NCBI GenBank assembly: GCA_963734725.1 | Contig: CAVTIX010000001.1 | Span: forward strand, 14,328 to 78,327 | Direction of reading: 5' to 3' | From: DASXKD01 sp963734725 | GTDB lineage: Bacteria > Actinomycetota > Actinomycetes > Streptosporangiales > Streptosporangiaceae | Length of the DNA: 64,000 nt | In this document: positions 26,940 through 36,158 of the stretch, in pieces | How the letters are laid out: the number at the start of each line of letters is the position of its first letter | Numbering within the stretch: position 1 is the first letter of the stretch | The notes under the pieces: generated by a model | What the model saw: only the letters and a program-made list of their open reading frames with translations | The model's database searches: none | What the model was told of the DNA's origin: nothing | Translations under genes and position numbers: made by a program

Positions 26940-29900
26940 ATGGCAGGATCAGGCGGCGTGTTCCACGCGGACCTGCATATCCACTCGCGGTTCTCCCGCG
27001 CCTGCAGCAAGAACGCCGAGATTCCGCATCTTGCCTGGTGGGCGGCCCGGAAAGGGGTCACCGTGGTGGGCACCGGCGATTTCACCCATCCCGCGTGGGC
27101 GATCCAGCTCGCCGAGTCACTGGTTCCCGCGGAGCCAGGCTTGTTCCGGCTGCGGCCCGAGCTGGCGTCCCGGCTCAGCCGCACGCTGCCACCAAGCTGC
27201 CCGGCAGAAATCCGTTTCCTGCTATCCACCGAGATCTCCACCATTTACAAGCGCGACGGCGCGACGAGGAAGGTCCACCACCTGCTCTACGCCCCGACGT
27301 TCGACGCCGCCGGCGCCATCACCGCGGCGCTGGCCAAGGTGGGCAACCTGGCTTCCGATGGCCGGCCAATCCTTGGCCTGGACTCCCGCCACCTCTTGGA
27401 AATTACGCTGAACGCAGGGCCGGGGTGCTTCCTCATTCCAGCCCACATCTGGACACCGTGGTTCGCCGTTCTTGGGTCGAAGTCAGGGTTCGATGCGGTA
27501 CCCGACTGTTACCTCGACCTAGCCGAACATGTCTTCGCCGTGGAGACGGGGCTCTCCTCTGACCCGCCGATGAACTGGATTTGCTCCGCACTTGACCACT
27601 ACCGGCTTGTGAGCAACTCCGATGCGCATTCGCCGCCCATGATCGGCCGGGAAGCAACGACGTTCAGCACAGCACCGGACTACTTTGCGATGTTGCGTGC
27701 GTTGCGTACCGGCCAGGGGCTTGCCGGAACGCTGAACTTCTTTCCCGAAGGCGGCCGTTACCACCTAGATGGTCATCGCAAGTGCGGAGTGCGGCTCTTC
27801 CCCGCGGAGAGTGTGCGCCATGCGGGTATGTGTCCGAAATGCGGGAAGCCGCTCACGATTGGTGTGCTGCACCGGGTAGCGGAACTCGCGGACCGCCCGG
27901 AAGGGCACCGGCCGCCCGGGGCAGCGGCATCAGCCAACCTGGTATCGCTGCCCGAGATCATCGGCGAGATCCGTGGCGCCGGCCGGCGGAGCAAGCGGGT
28001 CGCCTTGGAAGTGGACCGTTTGGTCGCGGCGCTCGGCCCGGAATTGCGCATTCTCTGTGACGCCGACATCGCCGAAATCCGCCGCGCCGCGGGCGGTTTG
28101 GTCGCTGAGGCGATCGCCAGGCTCCGCCACGGCGAGGTGATCAAGGAAGCGGGTTACGACGGGGAGTACGGGGTGATCCGGCTGTTCCGCCCGGAGGAAC
28201 TGGCCGGAACGGAGGCGCTCTTCGATGTCCCGGCGCCGGTGGCCAGCGGGCAAGAGTTGTCCGACGTGCCGGAGGCCAGCGGGCAGGAGCTGTCCGATAT
28301 CGCGGCCCCGGCGGCTTGCGGGGAGGAGTCGTCCGCGCCGGAGGCCAGCGGGGAGGGCTTGTTCGATGTTCTGGCGCCGGTTGCTTGGCGTGAGGATGGG
28401 GGGCCCGGCGGGCTGCTGGCTGGCCTGGACCCCGGCCAGCGGGAAGCGGCGCTGGCCGCGGGGCCGCTGATGATCCTCGCGGGACCCGGGACAGGCAAGA
28501 CGCGCACGCTAACCCGCCGGATCGCCATCCTGGTCGCCGAGCGCGGCGTCGCGCCAGAGGCTTGCCTGGCGCTCACCTTCACCCGCCGCGCGGCAGCGGA
28601 GATGCGCGAGCGGCTCGCCGCGCTGCTACCCGGCCAGGCCCGCCGGCTGATGATCACCACCTTTCACGGGCTCGGTCTGGCGATCCTCCGCGAGCACGGC
28701 GAACGAGCCGGCCTGGAGCCCGGCTTCACCGTGGCCGACGACCGGGCCAGGCTGGCGGTCGCGGTGACGGAGGCCGGGTCGGCGGCCGCGGGGCGGCGCC
28801 TGCTCGCCGAGGCATCCCGCGACCCCGCCGTGGCGGGCGAGTTCGCCGGGCTGCTCGCTTCGCGCGGCATGGTGGACTTCGACGGCCTGATCAGCCTCAC
28901 GCTGGCGCTGCTGCAGGAGGCGCCGGACCTGGCGGCGGCGCTGCGGGCGCGGTGGCGCTCCATCAGCGTGGACGAGTACCAGGACACCGACGCCGACCAG
29001 TACGCGCTGCTGCGGTTGCTGGCGGGCGAGGGCAGCGGGCTGGCCGTGATCGGCGACCCGGATCAGGCGATCTACGGCTTCCGTGGCGCGGATGTGGGTT
29101 ACTTCCTGAACTTCGGGCGGGACTACCCGGGGGCCAGGACCGTCGCGCTGACCCGCAACTACCGGTCATCGCCGGTCATCGTGTCCGGCGCGATGCAGGC
29201 CGTGGCGCCGACGACTCTAGTGCCGGACCGGCGGCTGAGCGCCGTGGCCGATGAAGGGGGAAGGGGGAGGCGGCCGGGCACTGCGGCCGCCAGCCGGATC
29301 ACCGTCCATGCGGCCGCCACCGAGCAGGCCGAGGCGGCGTGGATCGCGAAGGCCATTGACCGGCTGCTGGGCGGGGCGTCGTTCCATTCGCTGGACAGCG
29401 GCCGGGCCGAGGGGCACGCCGGCGGGAAACTGGCCCTGGCCGACATGGCCGTGCTGTACCGCACCGACGCGCAGGCCACAGCCCTCGGCCAGGCATTGAC
29501 CCGGGCCGGCCTGCCGTTCCAGAAGCGGTCACACGACCTGCTCAGCCGGCGGGCCGCCGTCCCCGACATCTTGCGGGAGATGCGGGACCTCCCCGCGGGC
29601 GAGCCCGGCCTGGCCGTGTCCGCGCGGCTGAAGGCCGCCGTGCACGGGCTCGCCGCCCGCGCCCAAGCCGGGCAGCGCGCGGCCGTCCGGGCTGCCGCGG
29701 TGGACGCGCTGGCGGCCGGGGAAGTGCTCGCCCCGCTGGCCGACCGGTGCGGTGCGGACTTCGACCGGTTCCTGACCGAGATTGCCCTCGGCGCCGAGGC
29801 CGACGCCATGGACCCGCGCGCCGACGCGGTCACGCTGCTGACCATGCACGCCGCCAAGGGCCTGGAGTTCAGCGTGGTCTTCGTGGCCGGGTGCGAGCGG

Positions 29901-30161
29901 GGCCTGGTGCCGCTCTGGCTGCCTGGCAGCGATCCGGGCGCCCCCGACCTCGCCGAGGAGCGCCGGTTGCTTTTCGTCGCGATGACGCGCGCCAGGACGC
30001 ATCTGTTCCTCACCTACGCAGCCCGCCGCCGCAAGCATGCGTCGGTGACCGATACCGGCCCCTCGCCATTCCTCGCCTCGATCGGCCCGCGGCTCCTGGA
30101 CCGTCCCGAGGCGCCTCCGCGCCCCCGCCGACTCATGGCGGCCCAGCCCCGGCTGCTGTGA
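26940..30161 (+). CDS. PHP-phosphoesterase / UvrD-type helicase fusion
   Basis: A 1073-residue protein of two parts. Residues about 1-290 are a PHP domain of the COG1379 type, with metal-binding DLHIHSRFSRA, TEIST, IPAHIWTPW and SNSDAHS, followed by a C4-like zinc ribbon (KCGVRLF then CPKCGK). After a repetitive linker (ASGQELSD-type units, about residues 430-485), residues 495-1060 are a superfamily-1A helicase with Walker A LAGPGTGKTRT, motif II VDEYQDTDADQ, III GDPDQAIYGFRG, IV TRNYRSSP, V TMHAAKGLEF and VI FVAMTRAR. The combination suggests nucleic-acid unwinding tied to a metal-dependent phosphodiesterase or nuclease. It is inserted in the lsr2-lysS interval; parts near 27400-27800 look lower in GC. 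Role unknown. Confidence 0.85.
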   Translation: MAGSGGVFHADLHIHSRFSRACSKNAEIPHLAWWAARKGVTVVGTGDFTHPAWAIQLAESLVPAEPGLFRLRPELASRLSRTLPPSCPAEIRFLLSTEISTIYKRDGATRKVHHLLYAPTFDAAGAITAALAKVGNLASDGRPILGLDSRHLLEITLNAGPGCFLIPAHIWTPWFAVLGSKSGFDAVPDCYLDLAEHVFAVETGLSSDPPMNWICSALDHYRLVSNSDAHSPPMIGREATTFSTAPDYFAMLRALRTGQGLAGTLNFFPEGGRYHLDGHRKCGVRLFPAESVRHAGMCPKCGKPLTIGVLHRVAELADRPEGHRPPGAAASANLVSLPEIIGEIRGAGRRSKRVALEVDRLVAALGPELRILCDADIAEIRRAAGGLVAEAIARLRHGEVIKEAGYDGEYGVIRLFRPEELAGTEALFDVPAPVASGQELSDVPEASGQELSDIAAPAACGEESSAPEASGEGLFDVLAPVAWREDGGPGGLLAGLDPGQREAALAAGPLMILAGPGTGKTRTLTRRIAILVAERGVAPEACLALTFTRRAAAEMRERLAALLPGQARRLMITTFHGLGLAILREHGERAGLEPGFTVADDRARLAVAVTEAGSAAAGRRLLAEASRDPAVAGEFAGLLASRGMVDFDGLISLTLALLQEAPDLAAALRARWRSISVDEYQDTDADQYALLRLLAGEGSGLAVIGDPDQAIYGFRGADVGYFLNFGRDYPGARTVALTRNYRSSPVIVSGAMQAVAPTTLVPDRRLSAVADEGGRGRRPGTAAASRITVHAAATEQAEAAWIAKAIDRLLGGASFHSLDSGRAEGHAGGKLALADMAVLYRTDAQATALGQALTRAGLPFQKRSHDLLSRRAAVPDILREMRDLPAGEPGLAVSARLKAAVHGLAARAQAGQRAAVRAAAVDALAAGEVLAPLADRCGADFDRFLTEIALGAEADAMDPRADAVTLLTMHAAKGLEFSVVFVAGCERGLVPLWLPGSDPGAPDLAEERRLLFVAMTRARTHLFLTYAARRRKHASVTDTGPSPFLASIGPRLLDRPEAPPRPRRLMAAQPRLL
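28237..28395 (+). repeat. Imperfect repeats in the PHP-UvrD linker
   Basis: The linker codes for repeated units such as ASGQELSD, ACGEESSA and ASGEGLFDV alternating with PAPVA. Unit length is roughly 24-27 bp, always in frame. It separates the PHP and helicase halves. Confidence 0.65.
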
Positions 30162-30293
30162 CGCCGAAGGGGGGCAAGGGCCGGGCAGGCAGGTCCCCGC
30201 TTACCTGGATCCCCTAAGGGACCCGCATGTTCAGACCGGGCCACCCACCACCCCGCGCTATGCAAAGATTCACTCATTCCCGGTTGGTGGCCC

Positions 30294-30316
30294 CCGCAAG
30301 CCTCATTACCTTGCGG
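30294..30316 (+). other. Hairpin in the leader of the NlpC/P60 gene
   Basis: CCGCAAG / CTTGCGG pairs over a 9-nt loop about 85 nt before the start codon. It is the only structure I can see in the 239-bp gap. I looked for a c-di-AMP (ydaO-type) riboswitch, frequent ahead of such genes, and did not find its conserved core. Confidence 0.3.
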
Positions 30317-30400
30317 TGCCCGCAACCACGCTGCTCGCCTCCCCGGCTGCACGGCCCGCAGGCCTGCGCGAGCGGCGGTTCGCTGAGGAAAGGAGACCGG

Positions 30401-31447
30401 GTGGAGCACTTGCGTCCCCGCAAGTACGTACCAAGTGGTCCACGAATGGCGCCCCGCAGGTCCGGCCGGGCCTGGGGGCGGGCGGCTACCGTGATCGGCG
30501 CAGCCGCACTGTTCAGCCTCGTCCTGCCCGGCGGCATCGGGGGCGCCGCGCCGGGCCAGCCCGCGCCCAGCCTGAAGGATCTGGTAGCGCGGGCCCGGGT
30601 GCTGTCCAACCAGATCAACAGCCTGAACGAGCAGTACAACGGGCTGCGGATCCAGCTCAGCCAAGCGCACACCCAGGCCAAGGTCGCTGCACAGACCTAC
30701 CACCAGGATCTTCTCCGGCTCGGGGCCGGGAAGCTCGCCGTGGGCCAGCTCGCGGCGCAGAGTTACATGAACGGCGGCTTGGCCACCCCGCTGGAACTGC
30801 TGACCACCAGCACTCCGGAGACGCTGATCAGCCGGGCCGCGTTCCTGCAGGTGCTGCAGCAGCAGAACGGCGACCAGGTCAGCCAGATCGCCCAGGGCGT
30901 GGCCGCCGCCCAGCGGGCGCAGGAAAGCGCCGAGCAGCAGGCCAAGCGGGCCAAGCAGCTCACCGCGCAGATGGCCGAAAAGCAGCGCCAGGCGCAAGCC
31001 AAGATCAACCTCTTGAACAGCTCCGTGTTCAAGAAGGCCATGCAGGTCTTCAACCGGACCGGCAACTACCCCAACATCCAGATCCCGACCGCCAACACGA
31101 TCGGCGCGCAGGCGCTGCGCTGGGCGCTAAGAGTGCGCGGCTCCCCCTACGTCTGGGGTGCCGCGGGCCCGCATGCTTTCGACTGCTCCGGCCTGGTCAG
31201 GTGGGCTTACGGCAAGGTCGGCATCAGCCTCCCGCACTTCACCGGCGACCAGTGGAACATGGGCGTCCACGTCGGCCGCAACCAGCTTCAGCCCGGTGAC
31301 CTGGTGTTTTTCTACCCGGACGTCGGCCACGTGGGACTGTACATTGGCAACGGCCTGATGGTGGACGCGCCCGACTTCGGCGAGGACGTGCAGGTCCAGC
31401 CGGTCATGTGGGCCTACTACGTGGGCGCCGTCCGGATCGTGGGCTGA
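30401..31447 (+). CDS. Secreted NlpC/P60 peptidoglycan hydrolase (RipA/Cgl-type)
   Basis: The 348-residue protein has a signal peptide (AATVIGAAALFSLVLPGGIG, about residues 27-46), a long coiled-coil (ARVLSNQINSLNEQYNGLRI to KQRQAQAKIN) and a C-terminal NlpC/P60 domain. The catalytic Cys is in FDCSGLVRWAYG and the His in VGHVGLYIG. Such enzymes cleave D-Glu-mDAP bonds in stem peptides, with the coiled-coil giving regulation by FtsX-like partners. The start GTG at 30401 follows AAAGGAG at five bases; an upstream frame is open but lacks support. The gene stands alone before lysS, which is convergent. Confidence 0.9.
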   Translation: MEHLRPRKYVPSGPRMAPRRSGRAWGRAATVIGAAALFSLVLPGGIGGAAPGQPAPSLKDLVARARVLSNQINSLNEQYNGLRIQLSQAHTQAKVAAQTYHQDLLRLGAGKLAVGQLAAQSYMNGGLATPLELLTTSTPETLISRAAFLQVLQQQNGDQVSQIAQGVAAAQRAQESAEQQAKRAKQLTAQMAEKQRQAQAKINLLNSSVFKKAMQVFNRTGNYPNIQIPTANTIGAQALRWALRVRGSPYVWGAAGPHAFDCSGLVRWAYGKVGISLPHFTGDQWNMGVHVGRNQLQPGDLVFFYPDVGHVGLYIGNGLMVDAPDFGEDVQVQPVMWAYYVGAVRIVG

Positions 31448-31545
31448 ATCCCGGCGGCGCGCTGCGCTACCAGGATGGTCGCAAGTGCGCTGGCCTTCAA
31501 AGGTCGCGTTAGGCGGGATCTCCGCCCGTCACGGCGCAATGGAAG

Positions 31546-33039
31546 TCAATCCGGCCGGACCATCGGGAACAGGATCGTCTCCCTGATGGTCTCGCCGGTG
31601 AACATGATCAGCATCCGGTCGATGCCCATGCCCATGCCACCTGTCGGCGGCATGCCGTACTCCAGCGCCTGCAGGAACTCCTCATCGACGACCATCGCCT
31701 CGGGGTCACCCCCGGCGGCGAGCAGCGACTGCGCGGTCAGCCTGGCCCGCTCCTCGACCGGGTCGATCAGCTCGGAGTAGCCGGTGCCTAGTTCGGTGCC
31801 GAACGCCACCAGGTCCCATCGTTCGGCCAGCCGGGGATCCTCGCGGTGGGCCCGGGTCAGCGGGGACACCTCGACCGGGAAGTCCCGGTAGAAGGTCGGC
31901 ATCACGGTGCGCCGTTCCACCAGCCGCTCGTACATCTCCAGCAGGACCTGGCCCCGGTTCCACTTGGGCTCGGCGGGCACGCCCGCGCGCTCGCACAACG
32001 TCCGCAACTGCTGCTCGCCGGTGTCCGGGGTCACCTCTTCGCCCAGAGCCTCGGATACCGCGCCGTGCACGCTCTTGACCGGCCAGTCGCCGGCGATGTC
32101 GGCCTCGATCCCGTCCACCCGGTGCAGCTGGGTGCCGCCAAGCGCGTCCTTGGCGGCCCGCTGGATCAGCTCCCGGGTGAGCGTGGCCACGGTCATGTAG
32201 TCGCCGTAGGCCTCATAGGCCTCCAGCATGGTGAACTCCGGGTTGTGCGTGGCGTCCACGCCCTCGTTCCGGAAGTTGCGCCCGATCTCGTAGACCTTCT
32301 CGATGCCGCCGACCACCAGCCGCTTGAGGTACAGCTCCAGCGCGATTCGCAGGTAGAGGTCCAGGTCGTAGGCGTTGATATGGGTGCGGAACGGCCGGGC
32401 GTTCGCGCCTCCGTGCACCCGCTGCAGGATGGGCGTCTCGGCCTCGATGAACCCGCGGTCGTGGAGCTCCTCACGCAACGCCCGCGTCACCGCTGCCCGC
32501 AGCTCGGCCATCCGGCGTGCGTTCGGGTTGACGATCAGGTCTACATAACGCTGCCGGACCCGCGACTCTGGGTCCGTCAGCCCATGGTGTTTGTCGGGAA
32601 GCGGCCGAAGGGCCTTGGCCGTGATCGCGAACCGGTCGGCCAGCACCGACAGCTCGCCGCGCCGGGACGAAATGACCTCACCTTCCACGCCGATGTGGTC
32701 CCCGAGATCCACGTCCCGCTTCCAGGCCGCGAGCGCGTCCTCGCCGACCCGGTCCGCCGAGATCATCACCTGGATGTCGCCGGTGCCGTCGCGGATGGTC
32801 GCGAAGCACAGCTTCCCCGCGATCCGGGACAGCATCACCCGGCCGGTCACCCCCACGTGCTCGCCGGTGAAAGTGTCCGCCGCCAGGTCCGGGTACGTGT
32901 CCCGCACCTCCTTGATCGTGTGGGTCCGGGGGAAGGTCACCGGGTATGGGTCGGCGCCTTCGGCGAGCAGCCGCTCGCGCTTGCCCAGCCGGACCCGGAC
33001 CTGCTCGGGGATCTCGGCCGAGTGCTGGTGGTCATCCAC
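31546..33039 (-). CDS. lysS: Lysyl-tRNA synthetase (class II)
   Basis: The 497-residue enzyme charges tRNA-Lys. The N-terminal OB-fold contains VTGRVMLSRIAGKLCFATIR, motif 2 is IGRNFRNEGVDATHNPEFTM and motif 3 is GMGMGIDRMLIMFTG. The GTG at 33039 lies seven bases after TAGCCT and gives the typical start; an upstream 28-codon extension is not family-like. It is the conserved neighbour of lsr2/clpC in actinobacteria, here separated by the PHP-UvrD and NlpC genes. A 183-bp MITE-like element lies between it and coaX. Confidence 0.96.
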   Translation of the reverse strand: MDDHQHSAEIPEQVRVRLGKRERLLAEGADPYPVTFPRTHTIKEVRDTYPDLAADTFTGEHVGVTGRVMLSRIAGKLCFATIRDGTGDIQVMISADRVGEDALAAWKRDVDLGDHIGVEGEVISSRRGELSVLADRFAITAKALRPLPDKHHGLTDPESRVRQRYVDLIVNPNARRMAELRAAVTRALREELHDRGFIEAETPILQRVHGGANARPFRTHINAYDLDLYLRIALELYLKRLVVGGIEKVYEIGRNFRNEGVDATHNPEFTMLEAYEAYGDYMTVATLTRELIQRAAKDALGGTQLHRVDGIEADIAGDWPVKSVHGAVSEALGEEVTPDTGEQQLRTLCERAGVPAEPKWNRGQVLLEMYERLVERRTVMPTFYRDFPVEVSPLTRAHREDPRLAERWDLVAFGTELGTGYSELIDPVEERARLTAQSLLAAGGDPEAMVVDEEFLQALEYGMPPTGGMGMGIDRMLIMFTGETIRETILFPMVRPD

Positions 33040-33046
33040 ACCGGCG

Positions 33047-33052
33047 AGGCTA
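33047..33052 (-). promoter_or_regulatory. -10 box for leaderless lysS transcript
   Basis: Minus-strand TAGCCT, then seven bases (CGCCGGT), then the lysS GTG. No Shine-Dalgarno sequence is seen. Confidence 0.5.
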
Positions 33053-33102
33053 CCGGGGCGGCGGCACGGCCAGGACAGATTTTCGGCGCGGATCAGCGGC
33101 CC

Positions 33103-33285
33103 GGAGCATGCCCCGCAGATCATTCAGCCTGCTGCGCGGCCGCCGGACGGGCGCCTCGCTGCGTTGTCGTCGTCGCCCATAGTTCCGCTATGGGCTCCTC
33201 CCCCGCCTTGCGACCCCCCGCCCGCCTCCCCCGTCCCCCTTCACGGCGGCCGCTCGCGACGGCATGCATCTACGGGACACGCCCC
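33103..33285. mobile_element. MITE-like element, copy A (between coaX and lysS)
   Basis: A 183-bp non-coding element whose right terminus is the complement of GGGGCGTGTCCCGTAGATG and whose left terminus is a degenerate match. About 80% of it is shared with the element at 47214-47395, including a central hairpin GCCCATAG-ttccg-CTATGGGC (33175-33195) and the segment TTCACGGCGGCCGCTCGCGA. Its right end overlaps coaX: the last codons GRVP and the stop TAG come from the element. It encodes no transposase. Confidence 0.8.
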
Positions 33286-34067
33286 CGAATATTGCGCTCG
33301 AACACCAGGCGCAGGCCGATCAGCGTCAGCCAGGGCTCGTGCGCGTCGATCACGCTGATCTCGCTGAGCACGAGCGGGGCCAGCCCGCCGGTCGCGATGA
33401 CGGTCACCGACTCGGGGTCCTCGGGCGCCAGTTCCGCGACCATCCGCCGGGCAATGCCCTCGACCTGGCCGGCGAAACCGTAGATGATCCCGGACTGGAG
33501 CGCCTCGACCGTATTCTTGCCGATCACGTGCGGCGGCCGGGCCAGCTCGACCTTGAGCAACTGCGCGGCCCGGCGGGAGAGGGCGTCCACGGAGATCTCG
33601 ATCCCCGGCGCCAGGGCGCCGCCGACGAACTCGCCGCGGCTGCTGACGGCGTCGAAGTTGGTAGACGTGCCGAAGTCCACCACCAGCGCGGGGCCGCCGT
33701 AAAGGTGCATCGCGGCGACCGTGTTCATGATCCGGTCGCTGCCCACTTCCTTTGGGTTGTCCATCCGCACCGAGACGCCGGTGCGCACCCCGGGCTCCAC
33801 AATCAGCGCGGGGACGTCGCCGTAGTAGCGCTGGCACATCTCGCGCATCTCATGCAGCACCGAAGGCACGGTCGAGCACAACGCGATCCCGTCGATGTCC
33901 GGGTCCTTGAGCACCGGGCTCAGCCCGATTAGGCCCTGCAGCACCACGGCGAGCTCGTCGGCAGTGCGGGCCGGGTCGGTGGCGATACGCCAGTGCTCGA
34001 CGACCTCCTCGCCCTCGAACACCCCCAGCACCATGTTGGTGTTGCCCACGTCAATCGTCAGCAGCAC
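33270..34067 (-). CDS. coaX: Type III pantothenate kinase
   Basis: CoaX phosphorylates pantothenate, the first step of coenzyme A synthesis. The 265-residue protein has TIDVGNTNMVLG (phosphate loop), VRMDNPKEVGSDRIMN, DFGTSTNFD and the late GGLAPLV motif of the ASKHA fold. GTG 34067 follows GGAGGG; the frame above is not family-like. The C-terminus (FERNIRGRVP then stop) is derived from the MITE-like element, so the native last residues may differ. It is adjacent to panC in the conserved CoA block. Confidence 0.95.
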   Translation of the reverse strand: MLLTIDVGNTNMVLGVFEGEEVVEHWRIATDPARTADELAVVLQGLIGLSPVLKDPDIDGIALCSTVPSVLHEMREMCQRYYGDVPALIVEPGVRTGVSVRMDNPKEVGSDRIMNTVAAMHLYGGPALVVDFGTSTNFDAVSSRGEFVGGALAPGIEISVDALSRRAAQLLKVELARPPHVIGKNTVEALQSGIIYGFAGQVEGIARRMVAELAPEDPESVTVIATGGLAPLVLSEISVIDAHEPWLTLIGLRLVFERNIRGRVP

Positions 34068-34124
34068 TGGCCCTCCCTCCCCGCCGCGAACTGGCCCAGC
34101 AACCCTCACCGGCGCCCACAACTT

Positions 34125-34174
34125 CGTGATCATGATTTAGGGGGTGTGATAGCGCCACCCAAGTCATGATCACG
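34125..34174. terminator. Long hairpin after panC
   Basis: Outer arms CGTGATCATGA / TCATGATCACG are perfect 11-bp complements, and inner GGGTG / CACCC adds a second stem. It starts 17 bp past the panC stop and lies before coaX on the same strand. The AT-containing arm also resembles an operator. Confidence 0.65.
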
Positions 34175-34190
34175 TTAGCTAGGGGCGGGG

Positions 34191-35063
34191 TCATGAGTTA
34201 GCCCGGCCGAGGGTCAGCTGGGTGTTGTCGATCAGGCGGGTCGCCCCCGCCCGGGCGGCCACGAGCAGCAGCGCGTCCCCGGCGAAACCGGGCTTCACGG
34301 GGGTGAACGTATCCGGGTCGACCAGGGCCAGATAGTCCAGGACCAGCGGCGGGTCGCCCCCGGCCGCCACGTCCAGCACGCGCTGCGCGGCCGCAAGCAC
34401 CGCTTCCGGTCCGGATCCGGCCTCCTGACGGCCGGCGTTCAGGGCGCGAGGCAGCGCCAGCGCGGTCGCCCGCTCAGCCGGGGACAGGTAAACATTCCGG
34501 CTGGAAACGGCCAGGCCATCGGGGTCCCGCACGGTCGACACCCCGGCGATCTCGACCGGCAGGCACAGGTCACCGGTCATCCGCCGGACCAGGGCAAGCT
34601 GCTGTGCGTCCTTCTCGCCGAACACCGCGACCTGCGGCCCCACGAGCTGGAACAGCTTGAGCACGACGGTGAGCACCCCGGTGAAGAACCCCGGCCGCGA
34701 CGCGCCCTCGAGCACCTGCCCCATCGGGCCTGGATCCACGGTGACAAGCTGCTCCCTGGGGTACATCTGGGCATCGCCGGGCGCGAACACCAGCGCCACC
34801 CCTTCTCGGGCGCAGATCTCCAGGTCGGCGTCCAGGTCGCGGGGGTACCGGTCGAGATCCTCACCGGCCCCGAACTGCAGCGGGTTGACGAACACCGAGA
34901 CCACGACACTTCCGTTTGGCCGCGAAATCTCAGCGGCGCGGCGGAGCAGCGCGATGTGACCGTCGTGGAGCGCACCCATGGTCGGCACCAGCACGACGGG
35001 AGAGCCGAGCAGCTTGCGCGCGGCGGAGATGCCGAGCCTGGTGCGGGCGAGGACGGGCGTCAC
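34191..35063 (-). CDS. panC: Pantothenate synthetase
   Basis: PanC ligates pantoate and beta-alanine using ATP. The 290-residue protein has VPTMGALHDGH (HIGH-like), FVNPLQFGAGEDLDRYPRD, FGEKDAQQL and SSRNVYLS. GTG 35063 overlaps the upstream TGA (GTGA), showing tight coupling to the DUF2520 gene; the much longer open frame above it reads across that gene out of frame and is not real. panD, usual in this cluster, is not present in the window. Confidence 0.95.
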   Translation of the reverse strand: MTPVLARTRLGISAARKLLGSPVVLVPTMGALHDGHIALLRRAAEISRPNGSVVVSVFVNPLQFGAGEDLDRYPRDLDADLEICAREGVALVFAPGDAQMYPREQLVTVDPGPMGQVLEGASRPGFFTGVLTVVLKLFQLVGPQVAVFGEKDAQQLALVRRMTGDLCLPVEIAGVSTVRDPDGLAVSSRNVYLSPAERATALALPRALNAGRQEAGSGPEAVLAAAQRVLDVAAGGDPPLVLDYLALVDPDTFTPVKPGFAGDALLLVAARAGATRLIDNTQLTLGRANS

Positions 35064-35965
35064 CGTGGCGCCCCGGCGAGGACTTCGAGCAGGCGCTGAG
35101 CGTCGGGCGGTGGCAGCAGGCCCGCGGCGAGCGCCCGGTCGGCGGTGAGCCTGGCCAGCGCGACGTAGGCGCGCAGGGCCTCCGGTGAGGCGTCCTGCAG
35201 CGCCCGCACGTGGGCGGCCACGGTGTCGGAGTCGGCCCGGGCGACCGGCCCGGTCAGCCCCGCGTCGCCGAGCACCAGCGCGTTGTCCAGCGCGGCGGTC
35301 AGCAGCGGCCGGAGCATCCGCGCGGGATCTGGCACGCCGGCCATGCCGAGCAGTTCGGCGGCCTGTACCACCAGGGTGACCAGGTGGTTGGCCCCGCTGG
35401 CCAGGGCCGCGTGGTAGAGCCCACGGCGGTCCTCTTCGATGAAGACCGGCTCGCCGCCCATCTCGATGACCAGCGCCTCCGCGACCGGGCGCAGCGCGAC
35501 GGGCGCGGTGACCCCGAAGCTGATCCCGGACAGCCGGTTGATGTCGTCCGGGCGGCCCGCGAACGTCATGACCGGGTGCAGGGCCAGCGGCAGCGCGCCC
35601 CGGCGGGTCGTCGAGTCGAGCACGCCGACCCCGTACCGGCCGCTGGTGTGGGCGAGGATGCGGCCCTCCACCGGGGCCTCGGTGGCGGCCAGCCCGTTCA
35701 CCAGCCCTGGCAGCGCATCGTCGGGCACCGTCAGCAGCACCAGGTCGGCGTCGGCGAGGACTGCCGACGGGCGGCGGACCGGCACGCCGGGCAGCATCGC
35801 GGCGGCGCGGCGGACCGACGCGTCGGACACGGCGGTGACCGCGACGAGCTGGTGCCCGGCCCGGGCCAGGGCGGCGCCGAGCACGACGCCGACCTTGCCT
35901 GCCCCGATCACGCCCACGCGGAGCCGGGCGGGATGCGATGGGCTCGGGTCCACCGGGCTCGGCAT
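35060..35965 (-). CDS. Rossmann-fold/DUF2520 dehydrogenase-like protein
   Basis: A 301-residue protein. The N-terminal Rossmann NAD(P)-binding motif GVIGAGKVGVVLG starts at about residue 17, and a C-terminal DUF2520 helical domain includes RGLYHAALASGANHLVTL. The pair is the standard actinobacterial upstream neighbour of panC (Rv3603c in M. tuberculosis); a ketopantoate reductase-like activity has been suspected, but that is inference. The ATG at 35965 follows GAGGG. The gene ends GTGA on the panC start. Confidence 0.88.
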   Translation of the reverse strand: MPSPVDPSPSHPARLRVGVIGAGKVGVVLGAALARAGHQLVAVTAVSDASVRRAAAMLPGVPVRRPSAVLADADLVLLTVPDDALPGLVNGLAATEAPVEGRILAHTSGRYGVGVLDSTTRRGALPLALHPVMTFAGRPDDINRLSGISFGVTAPVALRPVAEALVIEMGGEPVFIEEDRRGLYHAALASGANHLVTLVVQAAELLGMAGVPDPARMLRPLLTAALDNALVLGDAGLTGPVARADSDTVAAHVRALQDASPEALRAYVALARLTADRALAAGLLPPPDAQRLLEVLAGAPR

Positions 35966-36145
35966 GATTTCGTTCCCTCTCGGTCCAGTCCTCACGCGTG
36001 GCCGGTGAACGGGCCCCAGCGACAGGTCCGTGGGCGCCAGACGGCAACGCTCAGCATATCCACGGCGCCTTCCCGGCCCCGCGGCCGCGCGCCGCGGGGC
36101 GCGTCCGGAAGATCCGTGGCGGCAGGAGATCCGCGAGGGACAGCC

Positions 36146-36151
36146 TAGGCT
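36146..36151 (+). promoter_or_regulatory. -10 box for a leaderless methyltransferase transcript
   Basis: TAGGCT followed by seven bases and GTG at 36159. This points to GTG 36159 over ATG 36165 as the start. Confidence 0.4.
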
Positions 36152-36158
36152 CGACGGT

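Noticed and set aside
30162..30400. c-di-AMP riboswitch ahead of the NlpC/P60 gene
   Set aside because: The expected conserved core was not found; only a short hairpin is visible.
34191..36047. 618-codon frame as an extended PanC fusion
   Set aside because: The upstream part is out of frame with the DUF2520 gene; PanC begins at GTG 35063 with a GTGA overlap.
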